Part shown: positions 27,334 through 37,438 of the stretch, piece by piece
Numbering within the stretch: position 1 is the stretch's first letter
Layout: each line of letters opens with the position of its first letter
DNA from: an uncultured Acetatifactor sp.
Lineage (GTDB): Bacteria; Bacillota; Clostridia; Lachnospirales; Lachnospiraceae
Reading direction: 5' to 3'
DNA: 64,000 nucleotides
NCBI GenBank assembly: GCA_910586515.1
Contig: CAJUGL010000006.1
Span: forward strand, 24,942-88,941
Notes under the pieces: generated by a model
Databases searched by the model: none
What the model was told of the DNA's origin: nothing
Seen by the model: the letters and a program-made list of their open reading frames with translations, nothing else
Program-made: the position numbers and the translations under genes

Positions 27334-27704
27334 TTATTCATACCTGCTTGCCTGCAGCTTAAACAGATGCGCATATACTCCTCCTTGTCTAAGCAGCTCT
27401 GAATGCGATCCCTGCTCAATAATCTGCCCATTGCTTATCACTAAAATCCTGTCTGCGAGTGTTGTGTTGGACAAGCGATGAGAAACCGTCACCAGGCTCT
27501 TGCCGTCACTGAGACGGTAAAGCTGCTCGAACATCTTATTTTCCGTTATCGGATCCAGTGCTGCCGACGGTTCATCAAGTATCATAAATTCCTTTTCAGC
27601 ATACCATGCCCGGGCATAGTTGATAAGCTGCCACTGGCCGCCTGACAGATCTTTGCCATCAGGGACATACCGGCACCCCAATCTTTTGTCACATAGCTTA
27701 TAAA
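27334..27704 (-). pseudogene. C-terminal fragment of an ABC exporter ATPase
   Basis: Only the last ~120 residues of an ATPase are left: signature DLSGGQWQL, Walker B FMILDEPSAALDP, switch SHRLSNTTLADR and a tail ending LFKLQASRYE. There is no Walker A and no membrane domain. The coding sense starts inside a 29-bp repeat (27676-27704), upstream of which the sequence is unrelated. The tail closely resembles the three intact exporters at 31.7-39.2 kb (ending SYQ, WYI and YYTTNT after similar LxxxQ motifs), so it was probably a fourth member of that set. Confidence 0.85.
27676..27704. repeat. 29-bp direct repeat, copy 1
   Basis: Identical over 29 bases to 30067-30095 (starts CCCCAATCTTTTG, ends AGCTTATAAA). 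The copies are in the same orientation and bracket 2.36 kb with the AAA-ATPase gene and gene fragments. Confidence 0.92.
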
Positions 27705-27786
27705 CAGCCCCCACCATTACCAGGCCGTTCTGTCTCTCGCAATATGTCCAGACAAAAACTGGTATCAGAAGCAGCCGGAATGTTCC

Positions 27787-29553
27787 TCACCCAATCAGCA
27801 CTTCCTTCCCCCGAAACGCAAAACCATACTTTCGGATCCTATTCGTTGGAATGCCTTTCGCTTCCAGAGCTGCCGCATATTTCATGTCTTCAATCTGTTT
27901 CAATGCAGACTGTACCGTGTCTTCCAGCGTCCGCTCTCCCCCTTCCGGGTCATATACCTTGAATTCCATAATAATCGCATCTTTACCGCGACTATTTAAT
28001 ATTGCATCGTCACCCTGATTCTGCGGCTCCAGCATCACGTCATACCTGCCAAAACCGCTTTCTCTGTTGGAACTGACCATATATTGCCCACGCAGATCCA
28101 CCAGCAGCCCCAGGACGAAGCCATGGTAGAACCGCTCCGGCTCGTTCGCTTCGGATGGCCTGTTCCCGCTGTCAAAGAAACTGAAAGTATCCAGAGCCAC
28201 CCGGTTCATGTAACGGTTCATCTCGCGGAGGTTGCCTTTCAGCAGGGCCTTCACGAACCCATTATAGGCGGGGGTGTATTCCTTGAACCACTCGTCGATC
28301 ATTCCTTCAAACATGGATTGAACTTCCCTGTTCGTCAGGGCCAGGTCATATTCCGGCCTTCCTCTTTCCATATCAAAGACGACCGAATCCACACGCAGAT
28401 AGCCGCTGGCAAGGAGCAGGCTCCAGACGGCGCTATCCTTATAGTCCAGTTGATTGAAGACAACCTGCTCGTCCAATGCCGTATGATAGGCATCTCCCTT
28501 CAGAAGGCCCTCCATCGTCATCTTCACCTCCGGGCCGCTTCCGCGAATCAGCTTTCCTGCCAGACTGTTGGAACTGGTGTTCGCCCAGTAGGCATCCAGC
28601 TTACCCTTGTCCAGGAAGTTCAGGATGGACCAGGGATTGTAGATGTCCCGCCTGTCCCCAAAGACAAAGCCATCATACCAGCTCTTCACGTCCTGTTTCT
28701 TCCCACCCAGACCATACTCCTCCAATGCGGCAAATACCTCTTTCTCTGTGAAGCCAAAGGAATCCGCATATTTATTGGACGTGGTAGTCACTACCTCCAG
28801 ATTGTTCAGATCCGAGAACAGCGACTCCTTGCTTATCCTCGTAATCCCGGTCAGGATTGCCCTCTCCAGGTAAGGGTTCGTCTTGAACGCTGCATTGAAC
28901 AATCCTTTCATGAAGTCCGACAATTCCGTCCAATAGCCGTTCAGATAGGCCTCCTGCATAGGCGTGTCATACTCGTCCAGCAGGATGATGACTTTCTTCC
29001 CATAGTAGCGCGACAGGTAATTGGATAGGGCATTCAGGGAATCGGCGGCCATATAGTCTTCCATTTCCACTGATATCTCCTGCCATGTGCCCTTTTCGTC
29101 CTGGTTCAGACAGTCGCTGTCGGCCAGGAAAGCATATTTATTATACAGATTTTTGATAATCAGGCATATCTTCTTCCTTGCGTTGGTAAAGTCCGTTTCT
29201 TTCACCTTGGCAAAGGACAGACTGATGACGGGATAGGTCCCCTGCAGCTGTCTGTACTTATAAGCCACTTCCGGAAGACTTTCCTCTCCCGGAGAATCAT
29301 CCCTGTCAGTTCTGTCCTGCCAGATGGAAAACCCTTTGAAAAGTTCCCCTCCGCCTGAATATTCTACAGAGAAAAAGTGCTCCACCATACTCATGTTAAG
29401 GGTCTTGCCGAAACGTCTCGGCCGGGTGATCAGGGTGACTATGTCATTGTTTTCCCACCACTCCTTTATAAACAGGGTCTTGTCAATGTAAAAACAACCT
29501 GACCGGATCAACTGCCCGAAATCCTGATGTCCGATACCTACTGTCCTTGCCAT
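27787..29553 (-). CDS. AAA-ATPase-like / PD-(D/E)XK nuclease family protein
   Basis: A 588-residue protein with an N-terminal AAA-ATPase-like domain (Walker A-like TRPRRFGKTLNMSM, Walker B VIILLDEYDTPM, sensor-like LTGITRISKESLF) and a C-terminal PD-(D/E)XK domain (GRYDVMLEP then AIIMEFKVYD). This is the abundant PF09820/PF08011 pairing found in gut anaerobes, often in many copies. Its biological role is not settled; defence or mobile-element linked roles have been suggested. GGGAGGTATCACC precedes the ATG. It sits between 29-bp direct repeats and among broken transporter genes, so it may have arrived with a rearrangement. Confidence 0.85.
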   Translation of the reverse strand: MARTVGIGHQDFGQLIRSGCFYIDKTLFIKEWWENNDIVTLITRPRRFGKTLNMSMVEHFFSVEYSGGGELFKGFSIWQDRTDRDDSPGEESLPEVAYKYRQLQGTYPVISLSFAKVKETDFTNARKKICLIIKNLYNKYAFLADSDCLNQDEKGTWQEISVEMEDYMAADSLNALSNYLSRYYGKKVIILLDEYDTPMQEAYLNGYWTELSDFMKGLFNAAFKTNPYLERAILTGITRISKESLFSDLNNLEVVTTTSNKYADSFGFTEKEVFAALEEYGLGGKKQDVKSWYDGFVFGDRRDIYNPWSILNFLDKGKLDAYWANTSSNSLAGKLIRGSGPEVKMTMEGLLKGDAYHTALDEQVVFNQLDYKDSAVWSLLLASGYLRVDSVVFDMERGRPEYDLALTNREVQSMFEGMIDEWFKEYTPAYNGFVKALLKGNLREMNRYMNRVALDTFSFFDSGNRPSEANEPERFYHGFVLGLLVDLRGQYMVSSNRESGFGRYDVMLEPQNQGDDAILNSRGKDAIIMEFKVYDPEGGERTLEDTVQSALKQIEDMKYAAALEAKGIPTNRIRKYGFAFRGKEVLIG

Positions 29554-29687
29554 GGTGATACCTCCCGGAAAACATTTGCCATGTCTGCATTGTCCTCATG
29601 GAGCTGCCGCAGAACTCCATAAGACTTGATTCTATGGTTCTATTTTAAGGGATTCCCAGGAAAAGTCAATGGAGAATTCGCTGCTCA

Positions 29688-29890
29688 TTACAATACCCTT
29701 CCGTCCCGCATTTGTATCCTTTTCTTTGCATAAGCAGCCATCTCCGGCGAATGCGTTACCATAATGATCGTCATGCCCTGACACGCTCCTTTTTCCTGAT
29801 ACCGGCATATCCAAGCGGCATACAGACATTGTCCAAAACGCTGATTTCATTCACCAGATTGAACGCTTGAAATACAAAGCCAATTTGGAT
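29688..29890 (-). pseudogene. MacB/LolD-type ABC ATPase remnant
   Basis: The minus strand encodes the Q-loop part (IGFVFQAFNLVNEISVLDN, then MPLGYAGIRKKER). After an internal deletion and frame change comes the end of the protein (GMTIIMVTHSPEMAAYAKKR, then IQMRDGRVL and a stop). Signature and Walker B are gone. Such ATPases work with FtsX-like permeases in peptide export or immunity. Confidence 0.75.
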
Positions 29891-30066
29891 AGGAAATATC
29901 CCGTCCGCTGTACTCCTCTTTCTTGATTTTATAATCTTCAACTGTTATTTGATCGCCTATATGCAGCCCGCCGTATTTTTCAGAAAGCGACTGCTCAACT
30001 AAACATATATTTGCTTCAGTAAACAGCTCTAACGATCCGTCGATGATCTTACAGTTTTCAAATTGG
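29891..30066 (-). pseudogene. FtsX/MacB periplasmic-core domain fragment
   Basis: Coding sense such as FTEANICLVEQSLSEKYGG and LHIGDQITVEDYKIKKEE resembles the extracellular domain of MacB-like permeases, where a conserved phrase reads like LVS-ELAEK-G--VGD-I. There is no start and no membrane segment, and it runs into the ATPase remnant. Confidence 0.45.
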
Positions 30067-30095
30067 CCCCAATCTTTTGTCACATAGCTTATAAA
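30067..30095. repeat. 29-bp direct repeat, copy 2
   Basis: Second copy of the repeat at 27676-27704. It marks the junction between an NHL-like fragment and the permease fragment. Confidence 0.92.
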
Positions 30096-30235
30096 TCCAT
30101 CTTTCGTCACGATATGCCAGGCCGGAAGGACGGAGGAATTTGCCCTTTCCGTTTCCTAACTGTCCCACTTGCCTTATTTCATTTTCCAGAAAGTCATATT
30201 CTCTTAAGCAATTGCCGCCCAGTATTTCTATGTAA
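30096..30235 (-). pseudogene. NHL/six-bladed propeller fragment
   Basis: The minus strand encodes VGQLGNGKGKFLRPSGLAY, which matches the common NHL-repeat phrase (G-G-G-F--P-GLA). No start or further blades are found. Propeller proteins of this kind occur in some Clostridial peptide-maturation loci. Confidence 0.5.
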
Positions 30236-30266
30236 AACAGCCCTACTCCATAACAGCATTGAAACA

Positions 30267-31391
30267 CTACCAAACCTCTTCCGTTACATCAAGATTTGAA
30301 ACAGACGTTAAATACCCTATTAAAATCTCTTTTTCTCTTCTTTTGATCTCAACCAAATTATCCATTATGCTTACCAACACATTATCTAATACCTGACCCA
30401 TTACTACTTTTCCAACCAGCTTTATATACAGCATACGTATCATTTTACTTCGTCTAACCACCTCAATTCTATAATCTATAACATACTTTTCTAATATTTT
30501 CTCCAAACCATTCTTTTCCACAAAATAGCTTAATCGCTTCTCCATTCCTTCATAGAAACTCCATAACATATTTATAGCTGGCTGTTGGTTTGCAAACTGA
30601 TCATAAATAGTTCCATTATGAGTCATTACCTGCAACATATTAAGATACTGTATCAATACTTCCACAATATTAACCCCAAATGCTATTCTGGACTCTTTAC
30701 TTTCTATCATATAAAGACGATGCCCATAATACAAGGTATATGGCATTTTGCCTTTTATATATTGTTCCAGTTTTTCAATAAAATAATCATTTCTGTATGG
30801 ATATTCTTTATCATGGGCCACTAAATCCATCGTTATGAACATATATTCCTGCCATCCTGACCCATTCCGAATATGCTTAATAGCATCGCCAAAACTTTTC
30901 TTCACCTCATCATAGGTAATTTCAAAACACTGGTATAAATTGTCTAAATACCCATAACATTTATAACGTTTTACCTCATCATCATATCCATAAAATAAAA
31001 TTTCATGTATATAATGTTTTTTATGGTAATACTGCTGAAAACAACTTAATTCGTTAAAATCCAGAAAAAGCACACAATAATACTCTTTAAAAATCTCTTT
31101 CCTTAACACTTCATTTATATCTTCTATTTGCTCACAAAACTCAACATTTACACTATTAATTCTCATAATCTTACTGTATACATTAGAATCGGACCCATAT
31201 ACAAAAGAATCATCAATAGTGCATGTTAAACATGTCGGTCCATCAAGCATAATGATAGGCAACATATAATTTACATAATACCAATTATGAAACTTCTTCT
31301 CTCCCATAATTGCTGCAATTGGGAAACAAACAAATTGGGGCCCAATAAAGTTATTATTTACGGATAATTCCATTACAAATTTCTTCTCCAT
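30267..31391 (-). CDS. BtrH/C39-like peptide-biosynthesis protein
   Basis: A 374-residue soluble protein. The first half (IDDSFVYGSDSNVYSKI, YHKKHYIHEILFYGYDDE, RYKCYGYLDNLYQCFEI) reads like the BtrH N-terminal, papain-like fold seen in butirosin acyltransferase BtrH and in C39-like proteins of RiPP loci. The second half is helical and charged. No canonical nucleophile motif could be fixed. The start MEKKFVMELSV has GAGGAAATA before it; an ATG 38 codons upstream with a weak GTAAAGAAGA site is an alternative. It lies 280 bp after the ABC exporter pair. Composition is much more AT-rich than the core genome here. Confidence 0.55.
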   Translation of the reverse strand: MEKKFVMELSVNNNFIGPQFVCFPIAAIMGEKKFHNWYYVNYMLPIIMLDGPTCLTCTIDDSFVYGSDSNVYSKIMRINSVNVEFCEQIEDINEVLRKEIFKEYYCVLFLDFNELSCFQQYYHKKHYIHEILFYGYDDEVKRYKCYGYLDNLYQCFEITYDEVKKSFGDAIKHIRNGSGWQEYMFITMDLVAHDKEYPYRNDYFIEKLEQYIKGKMPYTLYYGHRLYMIESKESRIAFGVNIVEVLIQYLNMLQVMTHNGTIYDQFANQQPAINMLWSFYEGMEKRLSYFVEKNGLEKILEKYVIDYRIEVVRRSKMIRMLYIKLVGKVVMGQVLDNVLVSIMDNLVEIKRREKEILIGYLTSVSNLDVTEEVW

Positions 31392-31564
31392 TATTTCCTC
31401 ATTCCTGCAATATGTGCTCATGTCCATAAGACTCAATAAAATATATAAGAAGAAAGCACATCCCTCATGCAAAATATGCTGCGCTTTTCTTTCTGCCAAA
31501 GGCATTCTTCTTTACGTCACATTCAATTACAGCTAAACACACTTACTTCTAATCTCAACCGCAC

Positions 31565-31600
31565 TCGTCTATTATATCAGAAAACTCTCTATAAAATCGA
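31565..31600 (-). promoter_or_regulatory. possible promoter of the BtrH-like gene
   Basis: TATAAT on the minus strand at 31576-31571 within GATATAATAGACG, in the gap behind the exporter. No good -35 hexamer is seen at the right distance. Confidence 0.4.
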
Positions 31601-31673
31601 AAAATTACGGACTTTACAGACCCTTTATAAGTCTGAAGTTCACTGGTTAAGAAATAAGATAGAAGCACATTGT

Positions 31674-33437
31674 TCATTGGTAACTTGCCGCCTGGGCATC
31701 CCACATTTCCCTGTATAAACCGTTTCGGCTCAACAGTTCTTCATGTGTGCCGTCTTCTACAATCCGGCCTCCGCTCATCACCAAAATACGATCTGCCAGT
31801 CTGGCCGAACCTAATCTGTGGGAAATGATGACTGCAGTTTTCCCCTTCGCCATTCTCAGAAAATTCCGATACACGGTATATTCTTCAACCGGGTCTATTG
31901 CTGCCGTAGGTTCATCCAGAACAATGATTTCATGACTGCGGTATCGCCCTCTGGCAATGGCTACCTGCTGCCACATACCACCGGAAAGATCAATGCCGCC
32001 GAACTCCCTGGAAAGCATGACTACATTGCAACCGTCTACCAGTCCTCTGTCCAGTGAAGTGCTCTCCAATACAGTCTTTGGGTTTTCCTCACTTTCACGT
32101 TCGCTGATTTTTACATTATCGGATAAAGTCATCTGGTATCTGACAAAATTCTGAAAAACGGCCGACATGCACTTCCGGCAGCTTTTATACCATGTATCTT
32201 CTGCCTTTACTCCTCCGATTTCAATTCGTCCCTCCCCGGTAGGGTACAGGCCTAAAATCAATTTTGCCAAAGTAGATTTTCCTGCGCCGTTTTCCCCCAC
32301 AACTGCCACATACTGTCCCGGCTGGATATGAATATTAATATCCTTTATGGACATAGCGGATGCATTTGGATAGGAAAAGGATACATGATCCAGAACAATC
32401 CCTCTCTGCAAATCAAGCTCTTTTCCTTCCTCTCTTCCGCTTTTCCTTCTTCGTTCAAGAAAACTCACATAATTTTCAACTGCAGGCAAATTGCTGACGG
32501 TACTTCCTATAAATCCGCACACCAGAGCAAACATCATGTCAAACAAATTGTTCAGTGAGTTATAGACCGCAGCAAAAGCTCCTACGGATATAGTGCCCTG
32601 CAGCACGCTGGCCACAAGAAGAATCAACGCTGCAAGATATCCGGTAAGTCCTACTGTATTGTCAATCGTCTCCAACAAAGTGGTTTGTTTTTTTACTTTT
32701 CTTTCTTCCCTTCTCAAGCGTTCCCATTCTGCAGCAACTCTGCCATAGAAATAATTGCCTGCTCCCAAAATTCGTGTTTCTTTTAAAAACTGCCTGCCTA
32801 TGATGCAATCTTTAAAAGCATAATAACGTCTTCTGACAGGAGCTGCCGTATCTTCGAGCTTTGTGTAAATCCCTCTCTGCATATATAAAGTAAAAACAGC
32901 CGGAAGAAATGCCGCGATTATGCACAGCAGCAGCCAGGAATTCAGAGAAGACACATAAAAACACATAAAAATAACATATGGCGGAACCATGTCGATTATG
33001 CCGATGATATGAAAGATAAATACATGGGCAACATTTCTTCCCGCCTCGGCCTTCTGTATTTCATCCAATGTCTCGCTGTGTTCAAATTCTATCGGCGACA
33101 AATCAGAGACAGCCCTGTTGTATTCAAATCTGAATTTTTCATTACATATTTCCCGGTATTCGTCCAGAATATAGTTAAAAAGGGTGTTAAAAATCTGGTA
33201 TCCGATAATCCCTGCCACATACAGCGATATCCATAAAATAAGGCTTTCTCCAACCTCTCCTTTAGACACAGAAGCAATCAGGGCATCCACAAACCTGGAC
33301 AGCAATAACGTATTCACTGCCAGTACCGCTGATTGTGCAATTCCAAAGAAATTTATCAGAAAAAAACGCACAGGCGCCACTTTAACTGCAATAGGAAGCA
33401 TCACCCGAATCGTATGTGCTATTGTTATTTTTTTCAT
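31674..33437 (-). CDS. ABC exporter with fused ATPase domain (1)
   Basis: A 587-residue half-transporter: six membrane helices in the first ~320 residues, then an ATPase with Walker A GENGAGKST, signature DLSGGMWQQ, Walker B IIVLDEPTAAID and SHRLGSARLADR. Its ATG overlaps the stop of the preceding exporter gene as ATGA, with GGGAG eight bases upstream, so the two are translated together and probably form a heterodimer. No C39 peptidase domain is present, so leader removal would need another enzyme, such as the S8 protease encoded upstream. It resembles exporters of peptide natural products. Confidence 0.88.
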   Translation of the reverse strand: MKKITIAHTIRVMLPIAVKVAPVRFFLINFFGIAQSAVLAVNTLLLSRFVDALIASVSKGEVGESLILWISLYVAGIIGYQIFNTLFNYILDEYREICNEKFRFEYNRAVSDLSPIEFEHSETLDEIQKAEAGRNVAHVFIFHIIGIIDMVPPYVIFMCFYVSSLNSWLLLCIIAAFLPAVFTLYMQRGIYTKLEDTAAPVRRRYYAFKDCIIGRQFLKETRILGAGNYFYGRVAAEWERLRREERKVKKQTTLLETIDNTVGLTGYLAALILLVASVLQGTISVGAFAAVYNSLNNLFDMMFALVCGFIGSTVSNLPAVENYVSFLERRRKSGREEGKELDLQRGIVLDHVSFSYPNASAMSIKDINIHIQPGQYVAVVGENGAGKSTLAKLILGLYPTGEGRIEIGGVKAEDTWYKSCRKCMSAVFQNFVRYQMTLSDNVKISERESEENPKTVLESTSLDRGLVDGCNVVMLSREFGGIDLSGGMWQQVAIARGRYRSHEIIVLDEPTAAIDPVEEYTVYRNFLRMAKGKTAVIISHRLGSARLADRILVMSGGRIVEDGTHEELLSRNGLYREMWDAQAASYQ

Positions 33438-35284
33438 ATGTACCACTCCCTCTGTTTATCAAACATCATTCTATATGTTCCATTGCGCTCCATGAGGGAT
33501 TCATGACTTCCGGTTTCCTTTACCCTGCCGTCTTCTATTACAAAAATACAGTCGCATGCTGCTGTAGCACCAAGCCTATGGGTAATCATGATTGTCGTCC
33601 TGTCACAGTATGCCTTGGAAAATTGCTGGTACACCTTCTGTTCCTGTACAGGATCCACCGCCGCTGTCGGCTCGTCCAGAATCTTGACTGGTGATGCATT
33701 ATAGTGCATTCTTGCCATGGCAACTCTCTGCCACTCGCCTCCGGATAAATCCACAGATTCGTCTAAGACTTTTCCCAATGCCGTCTCCAAACCTCTGGGC
33801 AGCTTTTTCACGACATGCTCCAGTCCGGCTTCTGACACAGCCCGATCTACCCTGTCTGCATCTTTCTTTCCCATACATCCTCCCAAGGCAATATTGTCCG
33901 CCAAAGATACAGGATATCTTGCGTAATCCTGAAAAAGAACCGAGAAAATCCTCCAGATATGTCCTGTTTCATATTCCCTGATATTTCTACTATTCAATAA
34001 AATCTCCCCTTTGTCCGGCTCATACAGTCTCAGGATCAATTTTACAACCGTAGACTTCCCGCATCCGTTTTTGCCGGCAAATGCATAATGCATCCCTTTC
34101 TTCACCTGAAAAGACATATTCTTCAGCACCTCTTTGTCCGTGCCCGGATAACGGAAGCTGACATCTCTAAATTCCAGAGATTCAAAAGTCAACTCTTGGC
34201 CCCAAAATGCAACGTCATCATCTGTCCCTCCACAACCTCTCTCTCCGGAAACTCCACCCTTCTTTACAACAGTCTCTTGAAGTACATCTGTATAAAGCGG
34301 CATTTCCATCACAGTGTTAAAGTCCCCAAGCATCATTTTGCTCCTGGACAACTCCTTTATTCTATTCGGAAACTGCCACGTAACCATCTGTATCATTGAC
34401 ATAAATGCTGTCACCAGAGAAACGAACAGCCCTACGGAAGTCTCCCCTTGCATCACCGCCGGCAGCAACAGCAAGAGCACAATAATAGAAATGCCGGCTG
34501 CTGCATATCCTCCTATATTCATTCCCATAAACCACAAAAAACGAGCCTTTTGCTCTTTCTTTCTCGCCTGACGGCTTGCCGCAAGAAATTCTTTGTTTAC
34601 TGCTTCACTGTAACCAAAAAGAGTCCTCTCATTTACCGCATCACGATTTCCCAATATTTTTTCATAATAATCTGCTTTTCTTCGACAGGCCGTCACCTCG
34701 GCATGGACATTGTACTGCCGCTCACCGCCTCTCAATGCATAGAATCCAAAAACCGTCAACACAGCAATAATTACAAAAGACACCCATACTGGCATCTGAA
34801 ACACCAGAATCGATACCAAGCTCATATTTGAAATGAGGAAAACTGCCAGCTCCAAATAACCTTCCATAATTCCTGACAATATTCCCTCCGGGTCACCCGC
34901 TATGCGGGAAAAAATATCCTGGGCGGAATCATCCTCTATATAGGAATACTGCAGACACGCTACCCTCTCCGTAATCATTTGATCAACCGCTGGATACGTT
35001 TTTTCACGCTGAATAAGTCGGAAAAGGGAATACCAATTGTTTCCAAGCCTCTGAACCAGCTGGACAAGCGCCAGTAAAACTGCGCTGCAGACTGCAGGCC
35101 TTACTCCCAGAGTTGCCGCCGCCAATGCTCTATCTACAAACTGCGCCCCCAGCAGCACTGCCGCAAAGGGCAGCATTGAAAACATGCTCTTGAGCAAAAG
35201 CATGGCAAGCGTTGCCCATAGCGCATGTTTAAAGAAAAAGAAAAACACTCCCCTGATAGTAAATCTCTTATCTCTTCCTCCCAT
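33434..35284 (-). CDS. ABC exporter with fused ATPase domain (2)
   Basis: A 616-residue half-transporter with an N-terminal six-helix domain and an ATPase: Walker A GKNGCGKST, signature DLSGGEWQR, Walker B VKILDEPTAAVDP, and ITHRLGATAACD. Between the two domains is a glycine/charged insert (GGVSGERGCGGTDDD) of about 20 residues. It shares ATGA with the next exporter gene, supporting a heterodimer. AGAGAGGTTAGAA precedes the start. Upstream is a broken gene region, so the original operon partner on that side has been lost. Confidence 0.87.
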   Translation of the reverse strand: MGGRDKRFTIRGVFFFFFKHALWATLAMLLLKSMFSMLPFAAVLLGAQFVDRALAAATLGVRPAVCSAVLLALVQLVQRLGNNWYSLFRLIQREKTYPAVDQMITERVACLQYSYIEDDSAQDIFSRIAGDPEGILSGIMEGYLELAVFLISNMSLVSILVFQMPVWVSFVIIAVLTVFGFYALRGGERQYNVHAEVTACRRKADYYEKILGNRDAVNERTLFGYSEAVNKEFLAASRQARKKEQKARFLWFMGMNIGGYAAAGISIIVLLLLLPAVMQGETSVGLFVSLVTAFMSMIQMVTWQFPNRIKELSRSKMMLGDFNTVMEMPLYTDVLQETVVKKGGVSGERGCGGTDDDVAFWGQELTFESLEFRDVSFRYPGTDKEVLKNMSFQVKKGMHYAFAGKNGCGKSTVVKLILRLYEPDKGEILLNSRNIREYETGHIWRIFSVLFQDYARYPVSLADNIALGGCMGKKDADRVDRAVSEAGLEHVVKKLPRGLETALGKVLDESVDLSGGEWQRVAMARMHYNASPVKILDEPTAAVDPVQEQKVYQQFSKAYCDRTTIMITHRLGATAACDCIFVIEDGRVKETGSHESLMERNGTYRMMFDKQREWYI

Positions 35285-35289
35285 TTCTA

Positions 35290-35700
35290 ACCTCTCTCGT
35301 TTTACACATAATCATCTGTATATTCTACAGGAAACTTCAAACCTTCAGGAACCTGTCTGCTCTCATAGTGTAGATTTCGCATCTGCAGCAAACGACTATT
35401 CCCAAATTCCAGAAAGTGCAGAATGCCTTCTTCAACATAAGAACAATTAGGCGATAATGCAGACACACCCTGGATTTTATGCAAGTTCGTACAGACCGGA
35501 CGCTTGGATAACCGCACAGTAAGAAGAATCCTCCTCAAATAGATCAAATGTATTTGCATAATACCCCCTGGCATTTTCTTCCCAATAACTGTTCGTTAAT
35601 ATGGTTACAACTCCATCTTCACACACCGGAATATCCGTTTAGAACGTACTCTCACCTCCAGGCAATTCGTCCAGGGCATATTCGCTCTGGTATTCAAAAC
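35290..35700 (-). pseudogene. degenerate gene of the peptide locus
   Basis: Stretches of coding sense appear in different minus-strand frames: TDIPVCEDGVVTILTNSY with ENARGYYANTFDLFEED and YCAVIQASGLYELA, ended by stops, then LHKIQGVSALSPNCSYVEE and ILHFLEFGNSRLLQM in another frame. The content is like a propeller or maturation protein, but I cannot name it. At least two frame breaks and no start mark it as dead. Confidence 0.55.
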
Positions 35701-37387
35701 CTATGAAAAAAATGAAACAATGCTTTCACACAACAAACTCATATCATCATTCCAACCAAGTATAAATACGGGTAATTTCAGATCATTAAAGAGTCTATTT
35801 TTTATCTCTACACACTCTTCATTACCTAGCCTTATTTTATTTCCATGTACTCCTCGCCAATCATCTGGTAATGTCATTGGATACACCACCAATGCAAGGA
35901 CTTTGCAGTCAGCTGCTCCCTCTAAGAATTTGATTGTATTCTGAATATATTCATTCGAATCAAAAGGATTTACACAAAGCACTACTGCATCAGGTTTTGT
36001 GCCACATAGAAAGTAAAATTGCTTACAAGGAAATGCATTTATGTGCATTTGTCCAAGAGGAATTGTATTTGCCTGTGAACCGACCATAATAATATCATAC
36101 TCTTTTTCACAAAGTGAATTCATCATATTATTTAAAACACTGATTGCATCCTGATCCGTCACACTTACTGCTGAATTATACCCCATTGGATAAACCCATT
36201 CCATTCCCAATAATCTTGCATGTGGTTCTGTTCCAATACATCCAACCTGATACCCTTCCTTTTCTAATCCATATTTCATAAGCATCTGCAATGTAAACTT
36301 ACCTTGTTGCGATGATGTTCCAAAAACACCTACAACCGGTTTTGAAATATTGTATAGTTATAACAACTTCTCTAATATCACTTTTTAAAAGGCTCATCAA
36401 CATATCCATATGACCAAGAATAAGTGTATCTATTTTTTGCCAATCTATTTTTTTAATATCTCTTAATGTGTAACCGTTTACTTCCTCAAGGTTCGTCAGT
36501 AAATTGTTAGTTGAAACCCCCACTCGCCCTGAATGTATAACGTCATATATTTCCTTGATATTAAAGTTCAGTTTTGGGGCAAATCTCACTAACGAGTGCA
36601 TTTCCTTATTAAAAGGAAACAATGCCACATTATTAAGCGGCAAGCTTTCATATGCACAAGGAAAACGAGATTCATTATGTTGTCTATCTTTATTAACTCT
36701 AATTGCAATTTTCTTAAAAGCTGATAACACTTCAACCCTATTATTTGCCCCATTCATCATAATATTAAATGCATATGCGGAGACATAAGCACAAGCAAAG
36801 CTATTACCACCAAATATTGCATATTGTGGTTGATACCAAGCCACACGCTGCATTGCCCCTCTAGCCCTTATGTTAACCGCGCTATTCTCAACATACTCAT
36901 AATGTGCTGACTGTGTACATAATTCGCTTGCCTCAACCCCTATTACACTTTCTAAACATGCCGGATACGAAAGGCTTCCATCGTTAGAAAATGCAGCAAT
37001 TAAAACCATACCACTATCAACCAATTCCTCACAAACCTTTTGAATACTTAAAACTTCTGTACTAATCTTTACCCCTAGACTTAGATTGACAATCTTACAC
37101 TTGATATTTTTCTTAATGTACTGCAATATTAAAATCAACTCTTTATCTGTCAGCTCTACATCTACATTATCCCATACCTTCATGTTATAAATTGAGGCAA
37201 AAGGTGCATTTTTACTGATAATTCCATAGACTGCCGTACCATGACCGATTACATCTTGAATATTTTTGTTTTCCTGAATTTCTCCTTGCACAAAAGAAAG
37301 CGCAATACCATTTATCATATTTTTGTTAAACGCTGGGTGTTCTAGATTTACTCCACTATCCACAATCACAATGTCTGTTGATATCAT
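35701..37387 (-). pseudogene. S8 subtilase fused to TIGR04066-like domain, split by a frameshift
   Basis: The first frame (37387-36299, 362 codons) starts after GGGGGATAAATA with an S8 protease. Its triad is Asp10 in VIVDSGVN, His49 in GHGTAVYG and Ser196 in GGNSFACA, with Asn in AFSNDG as the oxyanion residue. From about residue 250 a second domain begins (ALFPFNKEMHSLVRF), similar to TIGR04066 peptide-maturation proteins. At a TTTT run (36340-36343; AAAA on the coding strand) one base too many shifts the frame. Removing it continues as KPVVGVFGTSSQQGKFTLQ, a P-loop-like motif, through GYQVGCIGTEPHARLLGMEW to the stop at 35701. The full protein would have about 560 residues. It could be a real break, a sequencing error or slippage at the A run. 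Confidence 0.75.
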
Positions 37388-37438
37388 TATTTATCCCCCA
37401 TATATCTGGTACAATTACTTCACTCTTTTATCCATTTT

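Noticed and set aside
31467..31718. 83-codon plus-strand frame in the gap between exporter 1 and the BtrH-like gene
   Set aside because: No ribosome binding site, overlaps both flanking genes, and the composition fits an antisense shadow.
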